NCBI GenBank assembly: GCA_900208305.1
Contig: OAPG01000001.1
Span: 2,046,001-2,110,000 of the forward strand
Length of the DNA stretch: 64,000 bases
Reading direction: 5' to 3'
DNA from: Melanopsichium pennsylvanicum
Lineage: Eukaryota; Basidiomycota; Ustilaginomycetes; Ustilaginales
How positions within the stretch are numbered: position 1 is the stretch's first letter; each line of letters opens with the position of its first letter. The notes beneath the pieces were generated by a model. That model was given only the letters and a program-made list of their open reading frames with translations, did not search any database and had not been told where the DNA came from. A program made the position numbers and the translations under genes. This document shows positions 19,911 to 30,455 of the stretch, piece by piece.

Positions 19911-20982
19911 GTTTGCGGATAGAGGATGCTATTTGGTTGGTACAGGGTAGTGGTAACGTTTGTGTGATGTCGAGAAGAGAGGGCTTAGAAAGCAAAGGTC
20001 AGACCCAGGTATAAGTATGTCTCGAGATCATGACGGACTCGAGAGTGATTCGAGGCACAGTAAAAAAATGGCGCAGATCGACTAGCCATCACATCATCAG
20101 GCTCACCGCAGCCAAGCCTCTGAAGCAAGTACAGGATGCGTGACTGCTCGTTGCAGCATTGGGGGGAGAAGCAAGCAAGCAAGGTGATCTCATCAGCACC
20201 GCCAAACAAGAAATTTCTGGGGGGCGCATGTGACGGCTGATTTCGGCGGCCAAGAGGAGGGGGACTGTCAATGAATCACAAGCTTACATAGCAAGAGAGA
20301 GAGAGAGAGGCGGGAGGCTCCGCAACATAATTGGCGTCAGCTGTCAGATGCTCGGACGCAGGCGAACGTGCAGTTGCAGGGTTTTGTCATCTATGCGAGG
20401 CAGCAAGTGAAGTCATACAGTAGCTCGACTGGGCCCGAGCGTCTGGTCATGCCATTTGATGTGGAGGCATGCTCATCTGAGTTCGAGTAACAGTACGCGC
20501 ATATTTTCCTCACCCTTGGCAAAGGCAGAGGGTTACAGTAACACTACCAAAACATGCACTCTCACACACAATTATTATAATTTTGACAGAGGATATACAC
20601 CAGTTAACATGACTACATTGGTGTGCTAGTTTCAACTATCATTGGTGTATGACTTGACCCTGCTTTACCCAGCTTTGATTTCCACTGATATCCAAGTCTT
20701 GGAACAAAAGCTTGCTGCTGCCAACTGTCAGGGACTGGTGTGCCAAAACCAAGTATTGATTTGAGATACAATGAAATGGACTGCCCAAATAGCATCAGTT
20801 TCCTGGAGGGTAGTGTTAGGACCCCACCTTGGTGTGCCCAATGAAGACCCAATGAAGGGAGGAGTTGTTGCCAATTGCACCCAGCACCTCCACACCTCCC
20901 ATGCCACCCATGCAACCTGCAGGAATCCTGCAACACCCACATAACCTGTGCGGCCAGTGCCGCAGCCCCCTACCTCCCCCCT
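19911..20982. other. intergenic region bordering the transposon island
   Basis: This is the 5' flank of the PNPOx-like gene, with a (GA)n run at 20294-20310. From about 20500 it is unassigned sequence that may be old repeat debris, since short near-repeated phrases such as CCAATGTGCCTAACTTGGGG recur just inside the next feature. No open frame with protein-like content is seen. Confidence 0.45.
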
Positions 20983-21532
20983 GTCAGGGGCCAATGTGCC
21001 TAACTTGGGGTTCCATTTAATATCCAATGAAATCTGGGGTTTTATTGTTAGGGTTAGCGTTACCAATGTGCCTAACTTGGGGTTCCATGTTATATCCGAT
21101 GGAACCTGATTAAATCTGGGGTTTTATTGTGTTCCAAAATGAAACCTGCTGGAAGTGCATTTTCTATCTGGTTTGTGTCGAGACCCGCTGGAACCGTTCT
21201 GAGTCCACTAGCCCCTGTGAACACTCTGTTCAGCGGTAGTGCAGCTCGTCTAGATGATTGTGTGACCTGCGCTACACACAAGTGTCCTTAATGCATGCAC
21301 CGGTCAATGTCTACAACGTCTCCTGCAAACTTGGGCGCCGTTGTTGCTGTCTGATGAGGCTACGGTGTGGGTTCTGTCGCCACGGTTGAGGTTCCGCCTA
21401 CAGTGGAGGTGCTGTAGTGTCAGTAGAGGTGCTGACAGTCATCAAGTGTGTTTGGTTTCTCCAATGAGGTGGACACAAACACTTTAATGCTGCAATGCAT
21501 GGTGATTGCAGCGGAGACAAGAAGTAGATACT
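20983..21532 (-). mobile_element. decayed LTR fragment, family A-related
   Basis: Read on the minus strand this is the end of an LTR closely related in plan to the family A LTR at 33074-34176. It begins with TGTCAGGGG in the + direction, keeps the block around TGTGAACACTCTGTTCAG, and keeps the GAGGTTCCGCCTACAG block in the same order. It is interrupted at 21533 by the TGTTAGTG start of a B-family LTR. Many substitutions show that it is far older than the array at 33074-51329. Confidence 0.75.
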
Positions 21533-23013
21533 TGTTAGTGCCCCACCAACCGTAGTCCAAAGAGTGGGCGCTCGGCCCCCCTCCTGATTGAACGACCGTT
21601 GCAATCGAGCCACAACCGACCCTCTCCGGATCCCTTGCAGAGGAGCGGTTGGCCTAACACAACCCTCCTGTCAGCGGTCGCGTGCCAGAGATCCGAATTC
21701 CCGTGAGAAAACGCGACTCGCCGGATTTCAGTGAATTCCGGCGGTTAAGCTTGGCCTCAACGGATATCGAAGAGAATCCCGCGAGTGGCAATCTCTCGAC
21801 GGATATCGGCTGACCGCTGGTGACACTCCATACAGAGGTAACGCGGCAAGCTCGGACGGGGTACTCGGTCGACGCAAGTGTCACAACGTCGACGGGATAC
21901 TGCTGGTGGCTGGGTTAGACCTCAGCCGTCGTTGCCGGTGGGGATATGAGGGACTGGTTGTGGTGCCAGGCCCGCGGTTGAGGTTCCGCCTGTAGTTGAA
22001 GTGCTACAGCGTCGATTGGGGTGTCGATGACGTCTATATGTTGTTCTCCGTTCACCGACGGGGACACAGACTATATGGATCGCAATAAATGGTATTGCGA
22101 TGTGCAACGTGTGAAGAGTATGATAAGTACGACGTACTGATAACTATGTGTGACTGAGATATAAGATAGAGTGGATGAGCTTCCGCTCATCCGATAGCGG
22201 GGAACAGAGTATTTATATATATGTATCGTGTGCGAGGTCCATCGGTACTGTACGACCTGCGTGCGTCGAGCTTGGACCCCCGCACGATAAGACTGCCCCT
22301 AGTCCTTCGGCAGGGTGCTTCCGAGCACGCCCGCGTGCTCTCTCTCCATTGCCCCCCTGGGCGTCGATCGGCCCACGTGTCGTTCCGGCGTGGCGTTGGT
22401 CGCCGCCGTTGCAGATGCTCCCCTTGCCATCGATACCTTCGATATCCGGCGAGTCACTGCCACTCGCCAAATTTCCGTGAGATCCGTTGAGACCTGCTCT
22501 CTCACCGGATTTTGTCCGATTCAACTTCTCGGTTCTGCGCTAACCTTAAATCCCATGAGCCCACCAATATCCACCAGATCTCCCTGAGATCCGTCGAGAC
22601 ATGCTCTCCCACCGGATCTCAGCCAATTCAACATCTCTGGTCTGTGCAGACCTCTTCCTTGGGACCCACTCCCGTGACACCTCCTACCGTCCAACCGCGG
22701 CTGGCCCCTCCGTAAGCAGAATACGGCCGTTGGCAATCTAACATTGTAGCGCCGCGGTGGGAGGTAGTTACCGCAGTTGGCACGGGAGGTGGTCGATAGT
22801 TCTTGGACCTTACCACCCCGCCCCCGCCTGACATGAGGTTGCCTCCGGACCTTGTCGCATGTATTACTTAGTTAGCTCTATAGCAACGCAGTAGTGTGCA
22901 CTGACCCCCGACCGCCTGTGTTGGCCTGTGTCGCCAACGCCTACAACCTCTCTGTACCTGTAGACCCTATTCTGGCTGTAGCTGCCCCGCAGTACCTAGA
23001 CCCTACGGCCTTA
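21533..23013 (+). mobile_element. old family B 5' LTR, split by a solo LTR
   Basis: The B-family LTR starts with TGTTAGTGCC at 21533 and is recognisable to 21668. It resumes at 22685 and runs to about 23013, where it should end in CCTTAACA. The interruption is the solo LTR at 21669-22679. It has more substitutions than the LTRs of element E1, so it belongs to an older insertion in + orientation. It is joined directly to a chromodomain remnant, meaning nearly all of gag-pol has been deleted. Confidence 0.8.
21669..22679 (-). mobile_element. solo LTR, 1011 bp, family A-related
   Basis: The element begins TGTCAGCGG and ends CCCGTGACA. It is flanked on both sides by the 5-bp target duplication CCTCC (21664-21668 and 22680-22684). 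Read on the minus strand it shares blocks with the family A LTR, including a TATATAAA-type promoter near 22206-22220 and the CATCCACTCTA block that follows it. There is no internal sequence, so it is the product of LTR-LTR recombination. It also holds several copies of the family A CGGAT(C/T)TCA...GA(G/A)A(C/T)CCG-like motif. Confidence 0.85.
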
Positions 23014-23145
23014 GCAACAGTACAAGGTCTCCTGGGTAGGATACCCCCAAGCTGGGTCCCGGCGGAAGACGTGGACCACGCTCCGGATCTGGTTGCTGCG
23101 TACCACGCCGCAAACCCAACCAAGCCTGCCCCTACCCGGCGCTAG
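23014..23145 (+). pseudogene. B-family pol remnant: chromodomain end
   Basis: This 3' tail of a B-type pol contains the block PSWVPAEDVD-HAPDLVAAYHA and ends in PAPTRR followed by TAG. It matches the end of E1 pol at 30638-30770 with a one-base deletion in the C run near 23043-23049. It is joined on the left to an LTR and on the right to about 57 bp of the same element's 3' region before the mitochondrial insertion begins. Confidence 0.8.
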
Positions 23146-23202
23146 GCAGGAGCACAAGCAACGGCCACCGCCAGGATACCTCCCGCCGGAGCCAAAACCT
23201 TG

Positions 23203-23295
23203 ATTGGCTATCAATCCAAGCTAGGTATTTCTCTGGTGTTACAGCCTCAATAGCTACAGGCATGAACCCATCTATTCCAAGAGTGTAAAGAATAT
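23203..23295 (-). pseudogene. cox2: mitochondrial cox2 C-terminal fragment
   Basis: The minus strand encodes the conserved end of cytochrome c oxidase subunit 2, with GFMPVAIEAV and EKYLAWIDSQ. Only about 25 residues are present, and the terminus coincides with the junction to transposon sequence. Confidence 0.85.
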
Positions 23296-23328
23296 TGTTT
23301 TATGACTGAACCAGGAATTCGACTAAAA

Positions 23329-23466
23329 ATGCTTTCAATTCTATATAATCTACTAGAGATTCTAGTAGTTCTTGTTCCAATTCTACCAAGTGTTGCTTTT
23401 ATGACAGTAATTGAACGAAAAGTAATGGGATCAATGCAACGACAAATTCCCCTTTCACTCATTTAG
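23329..23466 (+). pseudogene. nad1: mitochondrial nad1 N-terminal fragment
   Basis: An ATG at 23329 begins a typical NADH dehydrogenase subunit 1 N-terminus, including VLVPILPSVAFMTVIERK and GSMQRQ. Homology stops at about 23449, at a breakpoint or intron boundary, and the frame ends at 23466. Confidence 0.9.
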
Positions 23467-23999
23467 TTGTTATATCTTCTATTTTCAGGCCAACTTAATT
23501 TAACTAGTTAAATTTACAACTCGTCGATAGCAAAAAAACCCTACTATAATATTCCTATTCTTGTATAGGATAGAGTACTTACTCTTACTCTTTTTTGCTT
23601 CGCAGATAGGATCGGACCATATTTTACATAGGAGGGAGACGGATCTCATAACCTATGCAACCACGTGTGGCCTCTACGGAGTCTCTTCTAGTTGAAGTAG
23701 GCTTGGATGCCAAAAATGCGCTTAAGCGCGGCCTATATCTACCATTACAGTAAATCATTCGCTTTTTAGAGCATCCTTTACCCACTAGTAGTTATTTTAC
23801 TTTACAGTAAAACCTCTATTAATAAATAATAGACACTATTGGGCTTACCAAGTTTCTATTATAGCACTTTAATGTCAAAGATTGCAAAAGTAATAACGAT
23901 CTTCTTTAATTAAAGTTTAGTAATGTACATTCGTGAAACAAATAGTTCTACAAAAGCTGGTAGGATGTATTTAGAAAATACAAATAGGAGTACACTGCT

Positions 24000-24176
24000 T
24001 TTGCTGCATGGAACGCTATCAGTAGTTTCGGAAGTCTAGTATCAGTTGTTGCTACTGCACTATTCGGTTACATCATTTACGATATCCTTGTAAACGGTAA
24101 ACCAGTAGATGCTAACCCTCTTATTAAGCCACATTTTATTTCAACTATGCAATATAAACTACCACGTAAACTATAA
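24000..24176 (+). pseudogene. cox1: mitochondrial cox1 C-terminal fragment
   Basis: The + strand encodes the last cox1 segment ([20 protein letters not shown], then IIYDILVNG) and ends in TAA at 24174-24176. The part of cox1 that should precede it lies on the opposite strand at 25196-25378. Confidence 0.9.
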
Positions 24177-24654
24177 ATATCTGTAGCAGATTGTGTAATA
24201 ATAAACATAAGGTTACCACGAGTACTTAGAATAAAGCTATCGAAAATAAAATCTACAATTTCTTTTTAAGAGTGAGTGTGCTGGCGCTGCTATAAAAATA
24301 TAGGAGAGCACAAAATATTATTAAGAAAAATATACTATCCTTTTTCTAACGGTTAGAAAATTTATGAGGGAATCAATTTTATTGTTCCTTTTTATAAAAA
24401 GAAAAATTGGAAAAAGAAAACTGGAAAAAGAAAGCTCCATTTTTAGGCTTAAATAGTAGTAACAGTTCCAGTAGAGACTATGCCCGTATTATTAATTAAA
24501 TCCGGCTACTAAAATCTTCTATTTTATTTGATAGAATTAGAATTATACAAAAACCCCGCGCCGGGCGCATAGCGCTGCCTATAAAAATGGAACGGCACGG
24601 GGATAGGTAGAAAGTCCACATATAACTTTTTATTTAGCCTTATATAAGATAGAA

Positions 24655-25560
<906 letters not shown>

Positions 25561-25889
25561 ACGGTTTCCTGCTGATTGTCCATTATAATCACTCAAGATT
25601 TTTACTAATCATTAGTACTTAGGTGCTTTAGGATGTTCCAGCATACAGTGATGTGCTTAATGTAGAAGTGGTACATTTTAGGCCAGGTGCTAAATCTTAT
25701 TTCAATTAACAAAGTAGTTCTTATTTTTCTGTTTATTGTGACAAATAGAATTAGTAAATCCAAGTTGTTTATAGAGAGAATGAAATGATGTAAAATTCTG
25801 ATTCTGAGATGTCGCTTGCGCTGCGCTTGCGCGCGGGCGGTAAATCTTTCTATTTTTTATTAATTTCCTTTATTTTATGTATTGTATAG

Positions 25890-25959
25890 GGGCCAAATGC
25901 ACTAGGACACTCAGATAATTATATTCCTGCTAACCCAATGCAAACACCAGCATCAATTT
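25890..25959 (+). pseudogene. cob: mitochondrial cob exon fragment
   Basis: The + strand encodes PNALGHSDNYIPANPMQTPA, a conserved cytochrome b segment. It is bounded by non-coding sequence on both sides, consistent with flanking introns. The following TGA would be Trp in the mitochondrial code. Confidence 0.88.
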
Positions 25960-26241
25960 GAAATAGAATAGCACTGTGTTAGAACAAATCGAGTTAAAAA
26001 AGCTTTATGAGATGCGTTTTAAGTTATAAAAAGAAATAACAGTAAACGCTTAGTAATTGTTTAATCGTGGCAAAGTTAGAACGTTCCGGACAACTAAAAT
26101 GAATGTTATTATTGGAATAATCGGGTCCTGATAAATATTCGATTTTTAGTAGGGGGTAAATGAGCCGTTGCGAGACTAATTGTTGCTCGAGAGATATCTG
26201 TTTCAGGTTATAGTTGAGCTGCACTAGAACTAATATAAATA

Positions 26242-26330
26242 AGAACAAAAGGAGATTCGAACTCCTAAAAAAGTTTTTTATATTCTAGACAATTAGCAAT
26301 CGCCTACACCTTGCGAATAGGGGTTTGTCC
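26242..26330 (-). tRNA. mitochondrial tRNA-Ser(GCU), in the NUMT
   Basis: A hand fold gives a 7-bp acceptor stem (GGACAAA/TTTGTTC with one G-U pair) and an anticodon stem GGCGA/TTGTC. The loop TTGCTAA has anticodon GCT. There is a long variable arm and a T arm AGGAG-TTCGAAT-CTCCT. The D stem is short. The long variable arm fits tRNA-Ser. It is probably not expressed in the nucleus. Confidence 0.65.
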
Positions 26331-26348
26331 ATAAGTAACCTATATAAA

Positions 26349-26422
26349 GAAGGTATAACTCAGTTGGTTAGAGTGCGATACTTCTAGTATCGACGTCGTA
26401 GGTTCGAGCCCTACTATCTTCA
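26349..26422 (+). tRNA. mitochondrial tRNA-Arg(UCU), in the NUMT
   Basis: This is a clean cloverleaf: acceptor GAAGGTA/TATCTTC, anticodon stem CGATA/TATCG with loop CTTCTAG (anticodon TCT), T stem GTAGG/CCTAC with loop TTCGAGC, and discriminator A. CCA is not encoded. Confidence 0.85.
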
Positions 26423-26430
26423 TATATTTT

Positions 26431-26501
26431 CTAGGATGAGTTGAATCGAACATCTATTTTCCCCACCAAAAGAGGAAGTCTTTCCTTTAGAGAACATCCT
26501 A
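26431..26501 (-). tRNA. mitochondrial tRNA-Gln(UUG), in the NUMT
   Basis: The acceptor stem is TAGGATG/CATCCTA. The anticodon stem TCCTC/GGGGA encloses the loop TTTTGGT, giving anticodon TTG. The T stem has one A-A mismatch and the D stem is weak. The mismatch may be a decay mutation. Confidence 0.6.
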
Positions 26502-26518
26502 CTAGAAAATACTTAAAT

Positions 26519-26557
26519 TGTCCTTAATTCAACGGTTAGGATGTGTTTCCGATAAAG
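26519..26557 (+). pseudogene. truncated mitochondrial tRNA, probably tRNA-Gly(UCC)
   Basis: The 5' acceptor strand, D arm (TTCAACGGTTAGGAT) and start of an anticodon arm containing TTTCC are visible. The sequence then breaks into transposon DNA, so the tRNA has no 3' half. Confidence 0.45.
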
Positions 26558-26801
26558 CTAGTCCCTCAGGAAGCCCTCCAGCCATGCCCACACCACTTCA
26601 ACTTGCTGTCGCATGTTCCGCGACAGTTGCTGGATGTTGCTAATGCAACGGAGTGTTTGCTCATCGCCGGTCCTCAGCGACTCCGCCAGCAACAATGCAG
26701 CCACATCCGCCAGCCCATGCTGGAACAGCTCAGTGCCCTCCTGCACCCCGTGGAATAGGACCTCGGCACGCCTCACAGCTGCACCCAGGTCCCCCAGCCC
26801 C
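26558..26801 (-). pseudogene. diverged 3' fragment of accessory gene X
   Basis: The minus strand encodes about 73 residues matching the end of gene X (FHGVQEGTELFQ, ADVAALLLAESLRTG, VVWAWLEGFLRD), with about a dozen replacements and no stop. Nucleotide divergence from the neighbouring copy at 26917-27170 is clearly larger than between the two complete copies. It is therefore from a different, older B-family member. It abuts the NUMT on the left and the E2 remnant on the right. Confidence 0.8.
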
Positions 26802-26916
26802 CAACCTCTTGGTTAGGAGACCCGGTCGGGCTCCTCTCACCCCCACTCCCACACATGGACATACACACACGCAAGCGACAGAAAAAAACAAGTGCATTCG
26901 AAGAAGGGCCCTGGGG

Positions 26917-28315
26917 CTAGTCCCTCAGGAAGCCCTCCAACCACGCCCAGACCACGTCCACCTGCTGTCGTGTGTTCTGCGACAATTGCTGGATCTCGCT
27001 GATCCGGCAGAGCTCTCGCTCGCCGCCGGTCCTCAGCGACTCTGCCAGCAACAGCGCAGCCACGTCGGCCAGGCCCTGTTGGAATAGCTCAGTCCCCTCC
27101 TGCACCCCGTGGAACAGGGACTCGGCACGCCTTACGGCCGCACCCAGGTCCCCCAGGCCCATAGCGGACTCCCCCGGCTGGCCTTGGGCCCGCGCCTGAG
27201 TGCGGCGCCGCTCTCGGGCAGCCTTGGCTGGACGGTTGGGGCGGGACCTAGCTCGCTTGCGAGCTGCCTCCCACTCCCGACCCACCGCGCCCACCCGTGC
27301 CACCTCCTCCCTCAATTCCTCCTCCTCCTCCGGGATCTTGCCAAGGGTCCTCAGCAACAACCTGACGTTGGGGTGGGGGCGGCGACGCCGACCGACCCCC
27401 CCGGACCTCCACCTCTCAAGCAAACACGCGTAAACCCTCATTCGGAGGGGACCTTGGGCGCCGCCAAGTGGGGGGACTGTCGGGGAAAACAAAAGGAAGA
27501 ACAAGAGTCAGCTGACCACCCAAGACATCGCGACAGACGCCCGACGGAAATACTTACCGCGCATATCCGCGTCGCAGGGTTGCCCGTGCTGCCCCTGACA
27601 CCGACGGCAGCGGAGTTTGCCTCCTGCCCGCTCACAGGCAACGCCGGCGCATACGCAGGCATAGCAATTGCCCCACGTCTCGGCCCATAGCGGGGCAAGA
27701 TCTGTCGTAGCGGCGACGGAAACACAAACGTCAGTAGCGATCCCAATCAACACAGCAACGGAACAAATACTTACCATCACCAACGAGTTCCGGCGTGATC
27801 TCGATGGGAACCGAAGGACGCAACCACAGCATCGAATTCCGGGGCGCCAGGACGAGGGAAGTGTTAGCCGATGCAGAGGAAGGATTGACCGACGGATCGG
27901 CGGACTGTTGACGAACGGCGTGCTCGTGGTGGCCCAAGTTGGCCCCCCGGGAAAGGTGAGCACGCAGGGAGCGGCGCACCCTCCGGATGGGACCAGCGGA
28001 GGTCTCCGACGGCCGATCTGTTGTAATCGAAATAAGGGGGAGGGAACAAATGTCAGTAACCCATTCTACGGCACCGACAGGTGGTTGTCAGACCCTCTGG
28101 GCCCTCCATCCACAACTGAACCACAACAGAACCACGACCGACTCACCTCCAGAAGCGGGTATTGTTGTTGTTGTTGTTGTTGTTGTTGCTGCTGCTGCTG
28201 CTGCTGACGCTGCCGCCGTCGCGGACGTAGGCGATGGTGGGGGAACGGTACTGATGTCGGCCGACGGGTTGTCGGCCGGGGAATCCATGATAGCGTCTGC
28301 TGGTGACGACGACAT
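26917..28315 (-). CDS. accessory gene X, copy in E2 (four exons, 371 aa)
   Basis: The exons on the minus strand are 28315-28147, 28017-27775, 27701-27558 and 27476-26917. They are separated by GT-AG introns of 129, 73 and 81 bp, all in phase 1 and identical in length to those of the copy at 29057-30455. The reading frame is intact. The predicted protein has a Ser/Pro/Thr-rich N-terminus with a short Thr run, the seven-cysteine cluster encoded by exon 3, and a charged, probably helical C-terminal half. Exon 4 and intron 3 appear identical to the other copy, whereas exons 1-3 differ at many residues. Its TATA-containing leader has been separated by E1, whose LTR now ends 9 bp from the ATG, so expression may be lost or LTR-driven. 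I do not recognise a function. Confidence 0.75.
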
Positions 28316-28318
28316 TGC

Positions 28319-28323
28319 GAAAG
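28319..28323 (+). repeat. target-site duplication of E1, left copy (GAAAG)
   Basis: GAAAG directly precedes the LTR at 28324 and reappears at 54165-54169 directly after the far LTR. It shows that E1 inserted into E2 just upstream of the E2 gene X start codon. Confidence 0.9.
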
Positions 28324-28755
28324 TGTTAAGGCTGTAGGGTCTAGATACCGCGGGCGGCTACAGCCGGGATGGAGTCTACGGGTACGGAGAGGTCGTAGGC
28401 GGGGGCGACACAGGCGGTCGGGGGTCAGAGCACACTACTGCGTTGCTATAGAGCTAACTAAGTAATACATGCGACGAGGTCCGGAGGCAACCTCATGTCA
28501 GGCGGGGGGCGGGGTGGTAAGGTACCGGAGCTATCGGCCACTTCCCACCGCGGCGTTACAATGTTAGGTTGCCGACGGTCGTATTCTACGTACGGAGGGG
28601 CCAGCCGCGGTTGGGCGGTAGGAGGATCGTGTCAGGCCAACCGCTCCGCTGCGAGGGGTCCGGAGAGGGTCGGTTGGGGCCCGATCACGACGATCGCTCA
28701 ATCGGGAGGGGGGCCGAGCACCCCCTCTTTGGGCTCCGGTTGGTAGGCACTAACA
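28324..28755 (-). repeat. E1 3' LTR (432 bp)
   Basis: In + orientation it begins TGTTAAGG and ends CACTAACA; in element orientation it is TGTTAGTG...CCTTAACA. It differs from the LTR at 53733-54164 at about five sites, all C/T or G/A. Confidence 0.95.
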
Positions 28756-28767
28756 TTACCCCCCGGT
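28756..28767 (-). promoter_or_regulatory. polypurine tract of E1
   Basis: In element orientation, ACCGGGGGGTAA directly precedes the 3' LTR, as expected for the plus-strand primer of reverse transcription. The same sequence precedes the E2 3' LTR at 54464. Confidence 0.75.
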
Positions 28768-28989
28768 TCAGGCCGACTGGTCCCCAGGCGGCTGATAGGA
28801 CAGGAGGGCGAGAGGGGTCGTACTCCCTCAACCTTAATCCGCGCCGGGGACGCCTCTCTGTACAAGTTGCGACGCTCGTTTTGGCAATTTAATCGCGGAT
28901 GCGCAGCAATGAGACAATACCACCCACAATGCCTTGGACCGGCGGAATTGACTGTGCGCCATTGCTCGTGCATAGCTATTGAGGGGGGA

Positions 28990-28996
28990 TATAAGG
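28990..28996 (+). promoter_or_regulatory. TATA box of gene X (E1 copy)
   Basis: TATAAGG lies 61 bp before the gene X ATG at 29057, on the gene X strand and inside the element. It is conserved in the displaced leader of the other copy (minus strand, 54223-54229). It supports an own promoter for gene X that does not depend on the LTR. Confidence 0.6.
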
Positions 28997-29056
28997 ATTG
29001 GGGTCTACGGGTCTTCCTTCTCGACCTCCCCCATTCTTCCCCATTCCCCTTTCGCA

Positions 29057-30455
29057 ATGTCGTCGTTACCAGCAGACGCTATCCTGGATTCCCCGGCCGA
29101 CAACCCGTCGGCCGACGTCAGTCCCATTCCCCCACCATTGCCTACGTCCGCGACGGCGGCAGCGTCGGCAGCAACAGCAGCAGCAACAACAACAACAACA
29201 ACAACAACAACACCTGCTTCTGGAGGTGAGTCGGTCGTGGTTCCGTCGTGGTTTGGTTGTGGATGAAGGGCCCAGAGGGTCTGACAATCACCTGTCGGTG
29301 CCGTAGAATGGGTTACTGACATTTGTTCCCTCCCCCTTATTTCGATTACGACAGATCGGCCGTCGGGGACCTCCGCGGGTCCCATCCGGAGGGTGCGCCG
29401 CTCCCCGCGTGCTCACCTTTCCCGGGGGGCCAACTCGGGCCGCCACGAGCACGCCGTGCGTCAACAGTCTGCCGATCCGTCGGCCAATCCTTCCTCTGTG
29501 TCGACCAACACTTCCCTCGTCCTGGCGCCCCGGAATTCGATGCCGTGGTCGCGTCCTTCGGTTCCCATCGAGATCACTCCGGAACTCGTTGGGGATGGTA
29601 AGTATTTGTTCCATTGCTGTGTTGATTGGGATCGCTACTGACGTTTGTGTTTCCGTGGCCAATACGACAGACCTTGCCCCGCTATGGGCCAAGACGTGGG
29701 GCGATTGCTACGCCTGCGTGTGCGCCGGCGTTGCCTGTGAGCGGGCGGGAGGCGATCTCCGCTGCCGTCGGTGTCAGGGGCGGCACGGGCAACCCTGCGA
29801 CGCGGATATGCGCGGTAAGTATTTCCGTCGGGCGTCTGTCGCGATGTCTTGGGTGGTCAGCTGACTCTTGTTCTTCCTTTTGTTTTCCCCGACAGTCCCC
29901 CCACTTGGCGGCGCCCAAGGTCCCCTCCGAATGAGGGTTTACGCGTGTTTGCTTGAGAGGTGGAGGTCCGGGGGGGTCGGTCGGCGTCGCCGCCCCCACC
30001 CCAACGTCAGGTTGTTGCTGAGGACCCTTGGCAAGATCCCGGAGGAGGAGGAGGAATTGAGGGAGGAGGTGGCACGGGTGGGCGCGGTGGGTCGGGAGTG
30101 GGAGGCAGCTCGCAAGCGAGCTAGGTCCCGCCCCAACCGTCCAGCCAAGGCTGCCCGAGAGCGGCGCCGCACTCAGGCGCGGGCCCAAGGCCAGCCGGGG
30201 GAGTCCGCTATGGGCCTGGGGGACCTGGGTGCGGCCGTAAGGCGTGCCGAGTCCCTGTTCCACGGGGTGCAGGAGGGGACTGAGCTATTCCAACAGGGCC
30301 TGGCCGACGTGGCTGCGCTGTTGCTGGCAGAGTCGCTGAGGACCGGCGGCGAGCGAGAGCTCTGCCGGATCAGCGAGATCCAGCAATTGTCGCAGAACAC
30401 ACGACAGCAGGTGGACGTGGTCTGGGCGTGGTTGGAGGGCTTCCTGAGGGACTAG
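29057..30455 (+). CDS. accessory gene X of retrotransposon family B: antisense, four exons, 371 aa
   Basis: The exons are 29057-29225, 29355-29597, 29671-29814 and 29896-30455 (169, 243, 144 and 560 nt; together exactly 372 codons). Donors are GTGAGT, GTAAGT and GTAAGT, acceptors all (A/G)ACAG, and all three introns are phase 1. Residues 1-56 are Ser/Pro/Ala/Thr-rich. Exon 3 encodes a cysteine cluster, C150, C153, C155, C160, C169, C172 and C180 (spacing C-x2-C-x-C-x4-C-x8-C-x2-C-x7-C), probably zinc-binding. Exon 4 has an EEEEELREEV acidic helix, a strongly basic RARSRPNRPAK stretch and a helical end. The gene is opposite to gag-pol and convergent with pol, whose stop is 182 bp away. No known function is recognised; a nuclear regulatory or nucleic-acid-binding role is inference. 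Confidence 0.8.

Larger units (their letters stand above)
26802..28323 (+). mobile_element. B-family copy E2, 3' part (continues at 54165-54895)
   Basis: This is the 3' region of a B element in + orientation, comprising the spacer after pol and antisense gene X. Element E1 cut it at 28323/54165, with target duplication GAAAG at 28319-28323 and 54165-54169. The remaining 5' leader of gene X, the polypurine tract and the 3' LTR lie at 54165-54895. Its gag-pol part is absent. It forms an inverted repeat with 29050-30573 of E1. Confidence 0.85.

Noticed and set aside
19308..19922. 204-codon + strand frame opposite the PNPOx-like gene
   Set aside because: It mirrors a well-supported gene on the other strand and shows no domain.
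21049..21060. TTAGGG-like telomeric repeat
   Set aside because: Only two imperfect units inside a decayed LTR; not a telomere or interstitial telomeric array.
26024..26248. 74-codon frame in the NUMT as an intron endonuclease
   Set aside because: No LAGLIDADG or GIY-YIG motif is visible; part of it overlaps the tRNA-Ser region.
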